Positions 35,456 to 47,438 of a stretch of DNA of 64,000 nt are shown piece after piece; position 1 is the stretch's first letter, and each line of letters begins with the position of its first letter. Both the position numbers and the translations under genes were made by a program. This DNA comes from Diospyros lotus (Eukaryota; Streptophyta; Magnoliopsida; Ericales; Ebenaceae): positions 34,659,191-34,723,190 of the forward strand of contig NC_068346.1 in assembly GCF_014633365.1 (NCBI RefSeq), written 5' to 3'. The notes below the pieces were generated by a model. It did not search any database and was not told the origin of the DNA. It saw only the letters and a list, made by a program, of their open reading frames with translations.

Positions 35456-36585
35456 GGGGTTTGTGATCAGCATGACGTGTTGTTTGGGGCCAAATATATA
35501 TATATATATATAAAAAAGCCGGAGACACCAAAATGTGGATGATAGGATTGGGAATACACATTTGGGACGGGGTAAGTCATAACTAGAGTTGAAATACTCC
35601 CTTAGGTAGGCATGGTTTGTATTGTGGGCTTGCTTAGGAATTGTGTTTCCTAGGATAGCAAACAGAGGGATGTGTGAATCCCTGAATCTAGGCCTCGTGG
35701 GGGGAGAAGAAATTTATGTTGGTTATCAATCTGACCCTTGATTTTATGTGCAGATAATAGAATACTATCATGAATTTTGGTGAGGCAGGCCCTAGCATGC
35801 CGGGTTCAGACTCGAACATTCCACTCTTGGATCTGTTATGGTGATAGTGGGAGCAGGAATTGTCTGTTTTGATGGGAGGTAGTCAACATTTCAATGAGGG
35901 AATTTTAAGGTTCCTGTGTAGAGTAAACCAGGTGTTCCGAAACACTATATGTGCGGAGTTGTGGGGTATGCCAGAGAAGCAGGTATAATTCGCAAGAAAG
36001 CATATGAATGACATCTGGAGAGAGCATGCAGATGCCTTAATGTGGGATATGACCTTACGATTCAATTATGGTGACTTCATTCGCGTGATCAAGTGCTAGG
36101 CTATGGATTGGGAATCGTGGGTGGGGCTTGACGATCCAGCGGGGATTGGGGTATTTCCTACCGCACTCCTATCGGAGGCTGAGATGTGGGGAGCCACAGA
36201 GATAGTGAAGGCATTGCCCCTGAATCCTCTTTCTAGTGTATCGAGTAATGGGGATCTATCACAGCTGGCTAATGAAACGACCTCCCGAGCTATGGGAGAT
36301 ACTGCGAGTGTTACCTAACCGGGAACGTCAAACCAGTGTTGAGGGTTGGATGGTTGGGGAACTATTAACTTTGTGTGTGATACTAGAAATGTAGATGGTG
36401 TGTTAATGTAAAATATTGGCAGTTAGTTTGGTTAGTAACGTGTCGGTCAAGTTAAGAGTGTGTTAATAAATTGTAAATTTGTGTGCTTGTAAGAAATAGA
36501 CTGTAATTTCTTTACGGTTAATAAATTTTCGCTGTTACATTTTGATGACATGTGTTTAATGGGAAATTGTTGTGGTGTGTAGATA
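35456..36585 (+). other. gypsy leader between PBS and gag
   Basis: About 1.1 kb with no recognisable protein. It includes a (TA)n run at 35492-35511. The 71-codon frame at 36103-36318 has no recognisable domain. Confidence 0.4.
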
Positions 36586-36802
36586 GCACTAGTGACACGA
36601 GCAACTATTCGTAATTCCCAATTAGGAAATGTTGGCCAAGAGGCCGTAGGAAGGGGGCCTGAGTGTTCCGAAGAGGTCCAAAGTCATTTTATGGGACGAG
36701 AACCAGTTGGTGGTCGCCGAGTGGATACCGAAGCAGCCAACTGGCTGAAAGCATTCATGGATTTGCACCCTCCAACGTTCAAATTGTTAGAATAGGAGGT
36801 GT

Positions 36803-38107
36803 TATGGCACACACCAAGAGGGGGGTGAATTGGATATTTTAAAAATCTTGATAGAATTTGAAAACTTTTTGATCCAATTGAGGTTTTAGTGATTTAAAAC
36901 ATAGAACATATAAAATGACAAATGTAAAGTAAGAAGAATAAATGAGACAAAGGATTTATAGTAGTTAGGCTTAAACCAAACCTAATCCACTACCTTAGCT
37001 CCCACTAAGGATTTTAAACCAATTCACTAAAACCTTCTACTTACACAAGTAGGCCCTCTAGCTACACAAGCTAGGAAATATAACCTCCTACTTAAACCAA
37101 GTAGGCCCTCTAGTTACACAAACTAGGAAAAACAAGAAGTATATAATTGGAGAGAATCTAAGAGATGAATCTCTTAGTTACAACGTCTCTCAAAAATGAT
37201 ACAAAGCTTGAAATGAATAATTACAAGTGAAGATCAAAGCCTTGAAGAGAGAAAATTAAAGCACAGTCAATATAAATACAAATGTGTATACGATGTAAGC
37301 TCAAATAATTTCCTTTCTATCCATTAATCTTCTCTTGATCATCCATGACTTGTATTTATAGGCTTCCCAAAAGATTGAAGAGAAATGTAGCCGTTTGTGA
37401 CCGTTGGAGTTGAAAAACTAACCGTTGGAAGCTTTCTGTAAAAGATATAGTCGACAGAAGAAAATGCATAGTTGACTATTTTTACAAATAAAATAAGATA
37501 TAGTCGACAGAAGAAAATGCATAGTTGACTATTTTTACAAATAAAATAAGACATGGTCGACAGACAAAAAGGCATAGTCGACTATCTTCTAACACAAAAA
37601 TCCCATAGTCGACAGATACATATGCACAGTCGACTATTGCAAAAATGTGAAGAGAATTTTGAATTTTATGAACAAAAATAGTCAACAGATGAAAAGCCAT
37701 AGTCGACTATCCTTAGTTGATAGTCGACAGATCCAAAAATAGTCGACAGAAACTTTAAATAGTCGACAGATCAAATCAGCATAGTCGACTATCCTTAACA
37801 GCATAGTCGACTATTTTCAGGCATAGTCAACAGAATGAACCATATAGTCGACTATCCTTTTGAAAACATTGAAAACTTAATATATCCTTATTTTGATCTT
37901 TTGAAAGCAAGTTGAGATTATCAAAAGTATATTTTGAAACAAAACCTCACTCAACCATACTCAATATTTCTTCCATAGGATTTCATACCTTGCTTCAAAA
38001 ATCTTATATTACAAATTTGTTTTCTCATTCATATAATCCATAGAGATTGATTTTCATATAGTCATTATCAAAACTATTTTATTACCAAGAGTAAAATATC
38101 ACAAATG
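36803..38107. mobile_element. 1.3-kb insertion inside gag, unclassified
   Basis: Interrupts gag between LLE and VDPSIAEYW. It begins near TTATGGCACACACCAAGAG and has GGGGGGTGAATTGG close to its start, a boundary motif I associate with a dispersed plant repeat. The right end is near TATCACAAATGACA. There is no coding potential. A GTCGAC motif array lies at 37445-37852. The exact ends and target duplication are uncertain. Confidence 0.55.
37445..37852 (+). repeat. array of 17 GTCGAC-centred motifs
   Basis: Seventeen copies of a 10-12 bp word in 408 bp, in two forms: ATAGTCGACAGA and CATAGTCGACTAT (a near palindrome). The first ten alternate strictly; four have GTTGAC/GTCAAC variants. The first four motifs sit in two near-identical 53-bp tandem units starting GATATAGTCGACAGAAG. 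Confidence 0.85.
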
Positions 38108-38944
38108 ACAACTGGAAGTTGATCCGAGCATAGCGGAGTATTGGGTAGAAGATGTTTATCAGTTGTTGGAATACATGGATTGTCCTAAAGACCAATGGGT
38201 GAGATGAGCCACTTTTGTATTCACCAAACAGGCCAAGGTGTGGTGGGGGTCGACAGCTGAGACGCTACGAGAACAGAATGCTCGGTTGGCGACGGCCGAT
38301 GAGCAAGCACAACTGATAAGTTGGGAACAATTTAGGGAAGTGTTTAATGAGAAATATTATCCGCACGATTGGAAGATTCGGAAGAAACAAAATTTCATGG
38401 AACTCAAGCAATAGTATCACCTAACGGTGTCACAGTATGAAGATGAATTTGTGAAGTTGTTGAAATATATTCCAACTTATATGTTGTCAGAGGTTGATAA
38501 GATGAAACGATTTATCCAAGGGTTACGTCCAGAGGTACGTCGAGGGATGAGCTATGTTGAGGCCCATACTTTTCGTGAAGCTGTAGCTAAGGGCGTGAAC
38601 ATTGAGAAGAGACTAATGAATTATGGGGAGATCGCTCGAACAAATGGACCGTCTAGTAAGGGGTTAAAGAAGGTTGTGCAAGAGTAGGGATATTGGTTCA
38701 CTCGCCCGAGGGCAGGTAAATTTAAGAAGGAGTTAAAAGCATGCCCCAAATGTCATAAACCTCATCGGTGGAATCTTCCCTGCGGAATTCCCAGAGCCGC
38801 CAAGGAGTGCTATCATTGTGGTGAGATGGGGCATATAGTCAGAAATTATCTGAAATGGTTGGAGACGAACACTATTAAGACAAACCCGCCAACTGCAGGG
38901 GTCTAGAGGAAACCGATAGTATGTTTTAATTGCAATACACCAGG

Positions 38945-41575
38945 TGTAATACCCGAGAAATTTGGGTTAATTAAAAAGAAGCAATTTATTAGAGAAATGG
39001 GATTTCAGAGAAAATTGGTATCTGAATAGCCCAAAAAATTGACCAAATCGACTGCCAGGAGTGCCCTGGAGCTGAGATGCCAAAGGAAAATGATGTGGCA
39101 TTAATGATCACCCCAAGATAGGATTTATGGTGCCGAAAGAAATTGAATCGGGAACAGTTTTCGGTACAGCAAAAATACAGCTGCCAATTAGGCTGCAATA
39201 CCGAATTGTTATAGACGACTTCCCGGAAGTCAACGGAAGCTTGAGGGGCTTCGGTTTTTCATAAGGAACAACCCTTCAGTGGTTTGGGGAAGAAACGAAG
39301 AGGTTTAAGGCCAAAACAAAGATTCGGGCCTAAGTGCAGTTTTTGAAAATTGCTAGAGGGAGGCCGAAACAAGGTTGTTTTGAAATCTTCAAGGGTTAAA
39401 ATGATGTTTTAGGACTTGAGGGACTCAATGGAAATATTGAAAAGTTTAGGGGTTAAGTGGAAAAGGGCCAAAATGAGAATACCAAGAGTTGAGGGGCCAA
39501 AATGCAATTTTTCAAAGTGGCTAGCATGGGCGAATCTGAGCAGTCGGCCATGGCCAAAATTGGCCATAGGGATGGCACGAGGGTGGTCATGGGACCAACT
39601 TTTGTAAAGGCCTGGCTGACAACAGCCATCATGGTGGCCGGAAAAGCAAGAAAAGTAGCCGAAAGTTGGCCAAAGTGGTGCACGCCTGTAACTTGCAATT
39701 GCTGTCGGATAAGGCTCAATCGAGGGCCATCTGAGGGAGGTCGAGACTCTAAGAGGCGTGGGTAGGTTGGCCAAAGGATTTTGAGGCATCGAAGATGCCT
39801 ATAAATAGAGGTTTCATGAAGGCCGAAAATAGGGAGAAATGGAGCTTCAAATCGAGGGCTTAAACGAATGAATTGGGAAATGAGAATAAGGGGCTTTTGT
39901 TGCCCATATCTCAAGCTTCGTTTATGTCAAATTTGAGCCATTTTGGTTGAGAGTTGAGGGAGATCTGAAGACTTGTCGAAAAAATGAGCTTCGCCGGAAA
40001 ATCGTGTTCAACAGTCAATAAATGGCTCCAATCTACCGATTTTAAGGTATTATCTTGTAGAGGGTGAATAGAGGAAGGCGTAGGAACAAACGGGGGGCAA
40101 AACAGAGTTCGGAGGAGGGAGAAATCGCGAAAAAACCAGGAGAGGCGCACCAGTCCGGCGAACTGCTGGAGGTTGAAGACACGGCGCTTGTGGAACACAC
40201 GCCCAACAGTAGGTGCGCGTGGGGCGCGTGGCAGCGGCTTCCGGAAGCGCGTGGAGGCGCGTGCAGCATCAGAAAATCTTGAATTTTTTTTTGTAAAATC
40301 TTATAAATTTGAGATCTAGGTCCCTGTGCAATTAGTTTTGGATTTGGAGTTTTTGTTGTCTCGGTTTTCGCACCAAAGAGCTTCGTTTTGCTTGAAAACG
40401 CAACATCCAGGTAAGTTCAGTATTTTTCCCTTGAAGTTTGTAACCTATAATGAATTGTTGTGAAATTAGATTTGAGAAAATAGTCTCGAAGTATTTATTG
40501 AAATTTTCGGAAAAGAAAAATGGGAGAAAATGAAGAAAAATGAAATAAATGGAATATTGAGAATATTTAATGATTAAATATTATTTTATGATTGAGGAGA
40601 TCGAGATGATGTGATTGGTGCAACTTTTGAGAGTTGACACGAAAATCGAGGCGGGACACGCATATCGAGGCGACACATGCTTTTCGAGGTATCGTGGTCT
40701 TTAGGGCCAAGGTGAGTGTTCTACCGAAAAACTTGGTTTTAAATTGTGAGTTGTTCTATCCTAAGTATGATTTGGTGAGTGGTTTTCTCACAAAAACTTA
40801 TATTTATATGATTGTTATATATGCATGCTATTTATGAATGTAATGTTCATTTTGTTATATTGCATTAAAAGTCGTGATAATTATATAGTATGATATTATT
40901 GTCATATTGATATCTGTATATGGAAATGGGATGTCGCCCCCAAAGTGTAGCCGTAATTCCCCAAGAGCGTTGAGGGAATAACGTTAAGCTTATCCTACAG
41001 AAGTTCGAGATTTGCCTAGGATTCCTAACCGGGCCTGCGGGCCAGGAAAGTTACACTAAGGGCAAATGTCGTTCATGTTATTACATCATGCATTCGTATA
41101 TATGTTTTGGACCCTCACTAGAAGTTTCATCTTCTAATGGGTTATGCCCTTGGAACATTCCACGTTCCAGTTTTAAACTTGCAGTTAGGGCAGGGAGCAG
41201 GATGAGATATGACGGCACGTGATGGCGTGGCCGATGATTCAGCAAGTTGTCTCGGATATATTTTAGCTGATGCTTCATTGATGTTTAGCCTTGTTAGAAT
41301 ATTATGGAATCTCTATGTATTTATGTATTTCAATATTGAGGATATGATGTTAATTATGGTACGAATTCTTATGTTATAAATAAAATGAGTTGATTATGTA
41401 CCATACCAGGTTTCGATTATCACTTCCGCATTTTTAATGATTTGCCGGGGGATTTGTTCGGGACTCGGTACTCAAGGTTAAGTTATGTACTGGGAAAGAA
41501 AGAAAAAAATAAATTATGTATATTTTGGGCCTCAGCATAGTGACACGCTCGGTAAGAGAAAAGCAGGGTGTTACA
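38945..41575 (+). mobile_element. solo LTR, 2631 bp, gypsy type, inside gag
   Basis: Starts TGTAATACCCGAGAAATTTG and ends GCAGGGTGTTACA, with perfect 5-bp duplication CCAGG (38940-38944, 41576-41580). It splits the second zinc knuckle codons exactly at the duplication. A promoter-like TATAAATAG lies at 39800-39808. The small frames inside are not genes. It is the same family as the inverted copy at 43328. Confidence 0.85.
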
Positions 41576-41580
41576 CCAGG

Positions 41581-43327
41581 GCACATAGCTTCCTGGTGTC
41601 CCCAACGTGGAGAGACTGGACAGACGAGATCAATCGGGGAAGGAGCACGAGCGACAATTGGGAGGGTGTTCAATCTAACCAAAGTGGACGCGACGGCAAA
41701 CCCACAAGTGATTGAAGGTACGCTCCTTGTTCAAGATATATGTATGCATGCGTTGATAGACTCGGAAGCTACTCACTCATTCATATCATATGCCGCGGTA
41801 GAGTGTGCGAAACTAAACACCAAAGAATCCTCTGTACCTATGAATGTGCAAACCCTAATGGGAACTTGGTTTTGTTCACAGCGGATGGTGCCAGAGTGTC
41901 CAATTACGATAGAGGAAACCATATTTCTAGTTGACCTTAACTTGTTGGAGATTCAAGATTTCGATATTATACTAAGGATGTATTTCTGTCCCAAAACCAA
42001 GCGCAGTTGGACTGCGGGAAACGAGTAGTCAAACTAATTGGACCTGATAAACAGATTGTAAGATTTGTCGGTACCCAAGTAGGGAAACCCTTGAAAATTA
42101 TATCTGCATTAAGAGTTCAAAAATGTCTAGAAAAATGGGCCCTGAGGTACACGGTGCAGGTGGTGACCAATGAAAAACCATAGAGAAAATGTGGGGATGT
42201 GGAAATAGTAAGGGAGTACTCGGATGTATTCCCAGAGGATTTATCGAGTTTACCACCTAACAGAGAAATTGAGTTCGCCATTGACTTACCTCTTGAAGCT
42301 CGATCCAGACCGATCTCTATCTCTCCATATAAATTGGCCCCAGCAGAGCTGCGAGAGCTTAAGGTTCAATTCCAAGATTTGCTGGACAAGGGTTTTATTC
42401 ACCCCAGTATATCGCCCTGGGGTGCACCCGTATTGTTTGTATGAAAGAAAGACAATAGTTTAAGAATGTGCATTGACTATCGTGTTTTAAACAAGGTTAC
42501 AATAAAGAATAAGTACCCTTTGCCCCCAGATTGATGACCTATTTGATCAGTTATAGGGGTTCGAATTTTCTCTAAAATTGATTTGCGATCAGGGTACCAT
42601 CAATTGAGGATAAAAGAGGAGGAAATTCCCAAAATCGCGTTTCGGTCACGGTATGGCCATTATGAATATCTGGTAATGTCATTCGGTTTAACCAATGCAC
42701 CAGCAGCTTTTATGGATCTTATGAATCGGACGTTTCAACCTTATTTGGATAAATTTATTATTGTATTTATTGATGATATATTGGTATACTCGTCCGATGA
42801 GGAGGCTCACCGGGAGCACTTAAGAATTATTTTGTCGATACTGAGGGAGCACAAGCTCTATGCCAAGTTTAGCAAATGTGATTACTGGTTGAAGGAAGTT
42901 ACTTTCTTGGGGCATGTAATTTCAAGACAAGGCATATCTGTGGACCCTGCCAAGGTGGAAGTGGTAAAAGAATGGCCACAACCTACTACTGTCCCTAAAA
43001 TTAGGAGTTTTCTTGGTTTAGCAAGATATTACCATAAATTTGTTGAGAAATTTTCAAGTATCGCTGCCCCGTTAACTCAATTGACCCAAAAAGGAACCAA
43101 GTTTGTGTGGAATGAATCTTGTGAAAAAGCTTAAGTGTAGATTGACCGAAGCACCAATATTAGCTATACCTGAAGGGTTTGGTGGTTATAAGGTGTACAC
43201 TGATGCCTCGGGAATAGGTTTGGGTGCATACTAATGTAGCATGGTAGGGTGATTGCATATGGATCTAGACAACTACACCCCCATGAAAAGAATTACCTAG
43301 TACATGACATGGAATTGGCAGCCGTAG
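41581..43327 (+). pseudogene. gypsy pol: protease, reverse transcriptase, start of RNase H, broken
   Basis: The retropepsin region (about 41690-42010) contains LIDSEATHSFIS; the usual active-site DSG is DSE. Reverse transcriptase runs from [10 protein letters not shown] (about 42210) through [10 protein letters not shown], a TGA at 42442-42444, MCIDYRVLNK, a frameshift near 42525-42580, and the active site FIDDILVYS (42763-42789), then [16 protein letters not shown]. RNase H begins at VYTDASGIGLGAY (about 43190, with a stop) and continues to MELAAV, where the second solo LTR interrupts it. Not functional. Confidence 0.88.
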
Positions 43328-45840
43328 TGTAACAACTCGCTTTTCTCTTACCGAGCGTGTCACTATGCTGGGGCCCAATCTATACATAAATTATTTTTCT
43401 TCTTTCTTTCTCGATACATAACTTAAACCTTAAGTACTGAGTTCAAAACAAAACCTCAAGCAAATCATTAAAAATGCAGAAGCGATAATCGAAACCTGAT
43501 ATGGTACATAATCAATTCACTTTATTTATAACATAAGAATCCGTACCATAGTTAACATTATATCCTCAATATTGAAATACATAAATACATGGAGATTCCA
43601 TAATGTTCTAACAAGGCTAATCATCAATAAAGTATCAGCTAAACATATCCAGGATAGCTCGCTAAATCCATCAGCCATGCCATCACGTGCTGTCTCATCT
43701 CAACATGTTCCTTGCCTAAGCTGCAAGTCTAAACTGGAACATTGAATGTTCCAGGGGCATAACCCATTTGAAGATGAAACTTCTAGTGAGAGTCCAAAAC
43801 ATCTATATGAATGCATGATGCGATAACATGAATAACATTTGCCCTTAATGTAACTTCCCAGACTCACCAACCCGACACGAAATCCTAGGCGAATCCCGAA
43901 CCTCTGCTGGATAAACCTAACGTTATTCCATCATTGCCCTAGGGGAATTACTACACTCTTGGGCGACATTCCATTCCATGCACAAATATCAATGTGACAA
44001 TAATATCGTGTTATGCAATTATCATGACTTTTCATATAATATGACAAAATGAATATTGCATTCGTAACAACATGCATATATAACAAATATATCATGAATA
44101 TAAGTTCTTGTGAGAAAATCACTCACAGAAACATAGTTAGGATAGGAAAACTCACATTTGCCCTAAAGATCAAGATACCTCGAAAAGTGTGCATCACCTC
44201 GATATGCGTACCTAACCTTGATTCTCCTGCCAACTTTCAAAAGTTGCACCAATCACACCATCTCGATCACCTCAATCATAAAATAATATTTAATCAGTAA
44301 ATATCCTCGTTATTCCATTTATTTTATTTTTCCTTTATTTTTCTTCCAAAAATCTCAATAAATATATCGGGACTATTTTCTCAAATCTAATTTCACAACA
44401 ATTCATTATAGGTTATAAACTTCAAGGAAAAAATACTGAACTTACCTAGATGATGCGTTTTCACGCCAAACGAGGCTCTTTAGTGCTAAAACTAAGACAA
44501 TGGGAATCCCAAATTCAAATCTTTTTGCACGAATATCCATAAAACATTTTTTAGATTTTTTTATAATTTTTGGCCCATGCACGTGCCCCCACGTGCTGGT
44601 GCGTGGTTTTGCGCGTGAAGGCCATGCGCTGGCCATGCCGGCGATGCTGGTTTGCTCCACCACTTTGAATCCCTCATCCATTCGATCCTCATGGCATACC
44701 TTGGAGCTTGAAAGGAGCTCTTGAAGACCCTCATCCGGACGACCAAAGCTTCGACTTGGCCGTCCGCCTCCTTTTCCGGTGAGGCCTCGAACGGCCATTA
44801 AACCTTAACCAAAATGGCCCATTTTCTCCAGAAGTAATCTTCAAGCTATGGGAAACAAAAGCCCCATGCTTTGAACTCCCAATTCATTCGATACAGTACC
44901 CGATTTGAAGCTCCATTTTTCCAAACTTTCGGCCACTTCAAATGCCTATTTATAGGCGAAATCAAGCTTCAAAACCCCTTTGGCCACTTGACCCATCCCT
45001 TTAAGAGTCTCCACCTCCCCTAGATCAGCCTGGAACGGCCGCTGTCGACCCATATGGCCATTTGCAGGCGTGATAATTCCGATTAGATTTCTGGTCGATT
45101 TTTTCTTTAATTTTCGGCCACTACGGTGGCCTTTGTCAGTTAATGATCACACCTACGTGATCCCTGACTACCTCTCGTGCTAGCCCAATGCTTTAGATGG
45201 CCAAAATCAGCAATGGCCGACCGGGCATGTGCTAGACAGTCTCTATTTGCTAGCTTTTTTTCATTTTTTGTATTTTGGCCCCTTAACTTTTGGCCTTTAC
45301 TTTTTGACCCCTTTTTCTTAGCCCCTGAACTTTCTAATATTGCTTTCAAGACCCTCAAGTCCTAAAACATCAACTTGACCCTTGAGGATTCCGAAAAAAT
45401 ATCATTTTGGCCTCCCTCTAATATTTTCGAAAAACTGCACTTAGGCCCGAATCTTTGTTTTGGCCCTAAACCTTTTTGATTTTTCCTGAAACCACTGAAG
45501 GGTTGTTTTTTATGAAGAACCGAAGGCTCCTCAGGCTTCCGTTGTCTTTCGGGAAGTCGTCTATAATAATTCGGTATTGCAGCCTAATTGACAGCTACTA
45601 TTTTGTTGTACCAAAAACCGTTCTCGATTCGATTTCTTTTTACACTATAATTCCTATCTAGGGATGTTTGTTAATGCCACATCATTTTTCTTTGGCATCT
45701 TGGCTCCAAGGCACTCCCGGCAGTTGATTCGGTCATCATATAGTAATAAATTACCGTTATATCCTCAATTTATCCTTAAATTCCATTTTTGCCTCAAGAT
45801 AAATTACCCTTGAATCCTTTAGAATTTCTCGGGTATTACA
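43328..45840 (-). mobile_element. solo LTR, 2513 bp, same family as 38945, opposite orientation
   Basis: On the minus strand it starts TGTAATACCCGAGAAATTCT and ends with a decayed GTTACA. The plus-strand CTTACCGAGCGTGTCACTAT is the reverse complement of the right end of the 38945 copy. A minus-strand TATAAATAGG lies near 44946-44955. The flanks CGTAG and GGTGG are a degraded 5-bp duplication; joining them restores the RNase H reading frame, which supports the boundaries. Confidence 0.8.
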
Positions 45841-47366
45841 GGTGGTACATGCCTTAAAGTTGTGGCGACATTACTTATATTGAGAAAGGTTCGTTATATA
45901 TGTGGACTATCAGAGTTTAAAGTATATTTTCACTCAACAAGATTTAAATCTCTGACAACGTCAGTAGATGGAGCTCCTAAAAGATTATGAGTGTACCATT
46001 CAGTATCGGCTAGGACGAGGAAATGTGGTAGCAGATGCATTGAGTTGGAAAGGCGTTGTGTTAGGAGTATCCCTGGCTATCCATTTACACGCCATAACTG
46101 AAGAGTTTGCAAACTTCACCCTCAAGATAGAACCATAAGGCGATACAACAATTGTAGCACAGATACGATTACAAGTTGATATGTGGGATAAGATTAAAAT
46201 GGCTACGGCTCAGGAAGGGAATTTGGAACAATGGATAGATAAGAATGGACTACCTAAGCAACCAGGATTTGAGTATCGTAATGGAATACTCCGAATGAAT
46301 GGGCGGGTGTATGTGACGGCCTTGGGGAAGCTACAATGGGAAATTCTGAATGAGGCACATCGAACACCCTATACAGTACACCCCGAAGCTACCAGGATGT
46401 ATCGTGATCTTCGGGAAGTGTACTGGTGGCCAGGAATGAAGAGAGACGTAGTGGGGTTCATAAGAGCATGTGACACCTATTAACGGATAAAAGCCGAACA
46501 TGAAAAACCATCGGGGAGTTTGCAACCCTTGGAGATCTCGGAATGGAAATGGGAGCATATAATAACCGATTTCATTATGGGTTTATCCCGGACCCTGAGA
46601 AAGGCTATGCTATATGGGTTGTTGTGGACCGACTAACAAAGTCAGCGCATTTCTTACCTATAAGAAGCACTATGGGTGCTAAGCAACTTGCCCAACTTTA
46701 TATCTAGTAAATTGTTCATTTGCACGGAGTTCCTGTGAGCATCGTATCAGACATGAATAGTCGATTTATGTCAAACTTTTGGAAAGCTGTGCAAGAAGAA
46801 CTTGGGACCCAACTGAATTTTAGCATAGCCTATCACCCTCAGACGAACGGTCAAACTGAACGGGTCAATCCATGAAAGCAGCCCAAGACCGACAGAAAAA
46901 GTACGCAGATCGTCGAACCCGACCTTTGGAGTTTGCTGAAGGGGATCTGGTGTACCTTCGAGCTACCCCAATACATCCAATATTTAGACATCAACGAAAG
47001 GGAAAACTAGGATCTCGGTATTTGGGACCGTATCGAATCAAGGATCGAGTTGGACCACTTACCTACCGTCTAGAGTTGTCAGAGGCATTAACCGGACTAC
47101 ATGATATATTTCATGTTTCCCAGTTACGGAAGCATATATATAATCCAGACATGGAAGTGCACGCTAAGAATGTTGAACTTCAACCCGATATGACATTCGA
47201 GGTGCAACCTGTACGAGTACTGGAACGCCAGGATCGCCAATTAAGACGTAGAACTCTACATATGGTAAATGTGCAATGGAGCCAACATTTAGAATGAGAG
47301 ACAACCTGGGAAATGGAAGAAGAAATGCGTGATAAATATCCTTACCTGTTTGATAATCACAGTTAA
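45841..47366 (+). pseudogene. gypsy pol: end of RNase H, integrase, chromodomain-like tail, broken
   Basis: Continues RNase H with HALKLWRHYL and then LGRGNVVADALS. Integrase follows: the zinc region around HPEATRMYRDLREVYWWPG..CDTY (last Cys replaced), core Asp in IITDF, second Asp region altered to VSDMNSRF, and Glu in GQTERVN. About 90 codons that normally follow GQTERVN are missing; the sequence jumps at about 46868 to the KAAQDRQKKYAD segment. Then come RYLGPYRI, LRKHIYNPD and a chromodomain-like end VQWSQHLE, stop, TWEMEEEMR. Several stops are scattered throughout. Confidence 0.87.
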
Positions 47367-47425
47367 TGCTAAGGATCTGTGCATGACGGAATAAAATGTA
47401 CAACATTTCTGGGACAAAATTTCAT

Positions 47426-47437
47426 AAGGAAGGAAGA
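47426..47437 (+). other. polypurine tract before 3' LTR
   Basis: AAGGAAGGAAGA directly before the LTR start TGTAACACCC at 47439; it would prime plus-strand DNA synthesis. Confidence 0.75.
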
Positions 47438-47438
47438 C

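Larger units (their letters stand above)
36586..38944 (+). pseudogene. gypsy gag (capsid and zinc knuckles), broken
   Basis: Gag would form the virus-like particle. The N-terminal part (36592-36795, ending HPPTFKLLE) is separated from the capsid core (38108 onward, DPSIAEYWVEDVYQLLEYMD and FNEKYYPHDW) by a 1.3-kb insertion. Stops occur after DQWVR, before YHLTVSQYEDEF, and at 38685. Nucleocapsid: CPKCHKPH, then CYHCGEMGHIVRNY, in which the last Cys is Tyr, then CFNCNTPG, which is split from HIASWC by the solo LTR at 38945. Assignment rests on order and motifs. Confidence 0.85.

Noticed and set aside
37445..37852. Regularly spaced short repeats that could suggest a CRISPR-like array
   Set aside because: This is a plant genome, the repeats are 10-12 bp, the spacing varies, and there are no cas genes. 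It lies inside a transposon insertion.
39409..40282. Several frames of 60-150 codons on both strands inside the solo LTR
   Set aside because: They lie wholly within an LTR bounded by a perfect target duplication and have no domain similarity.
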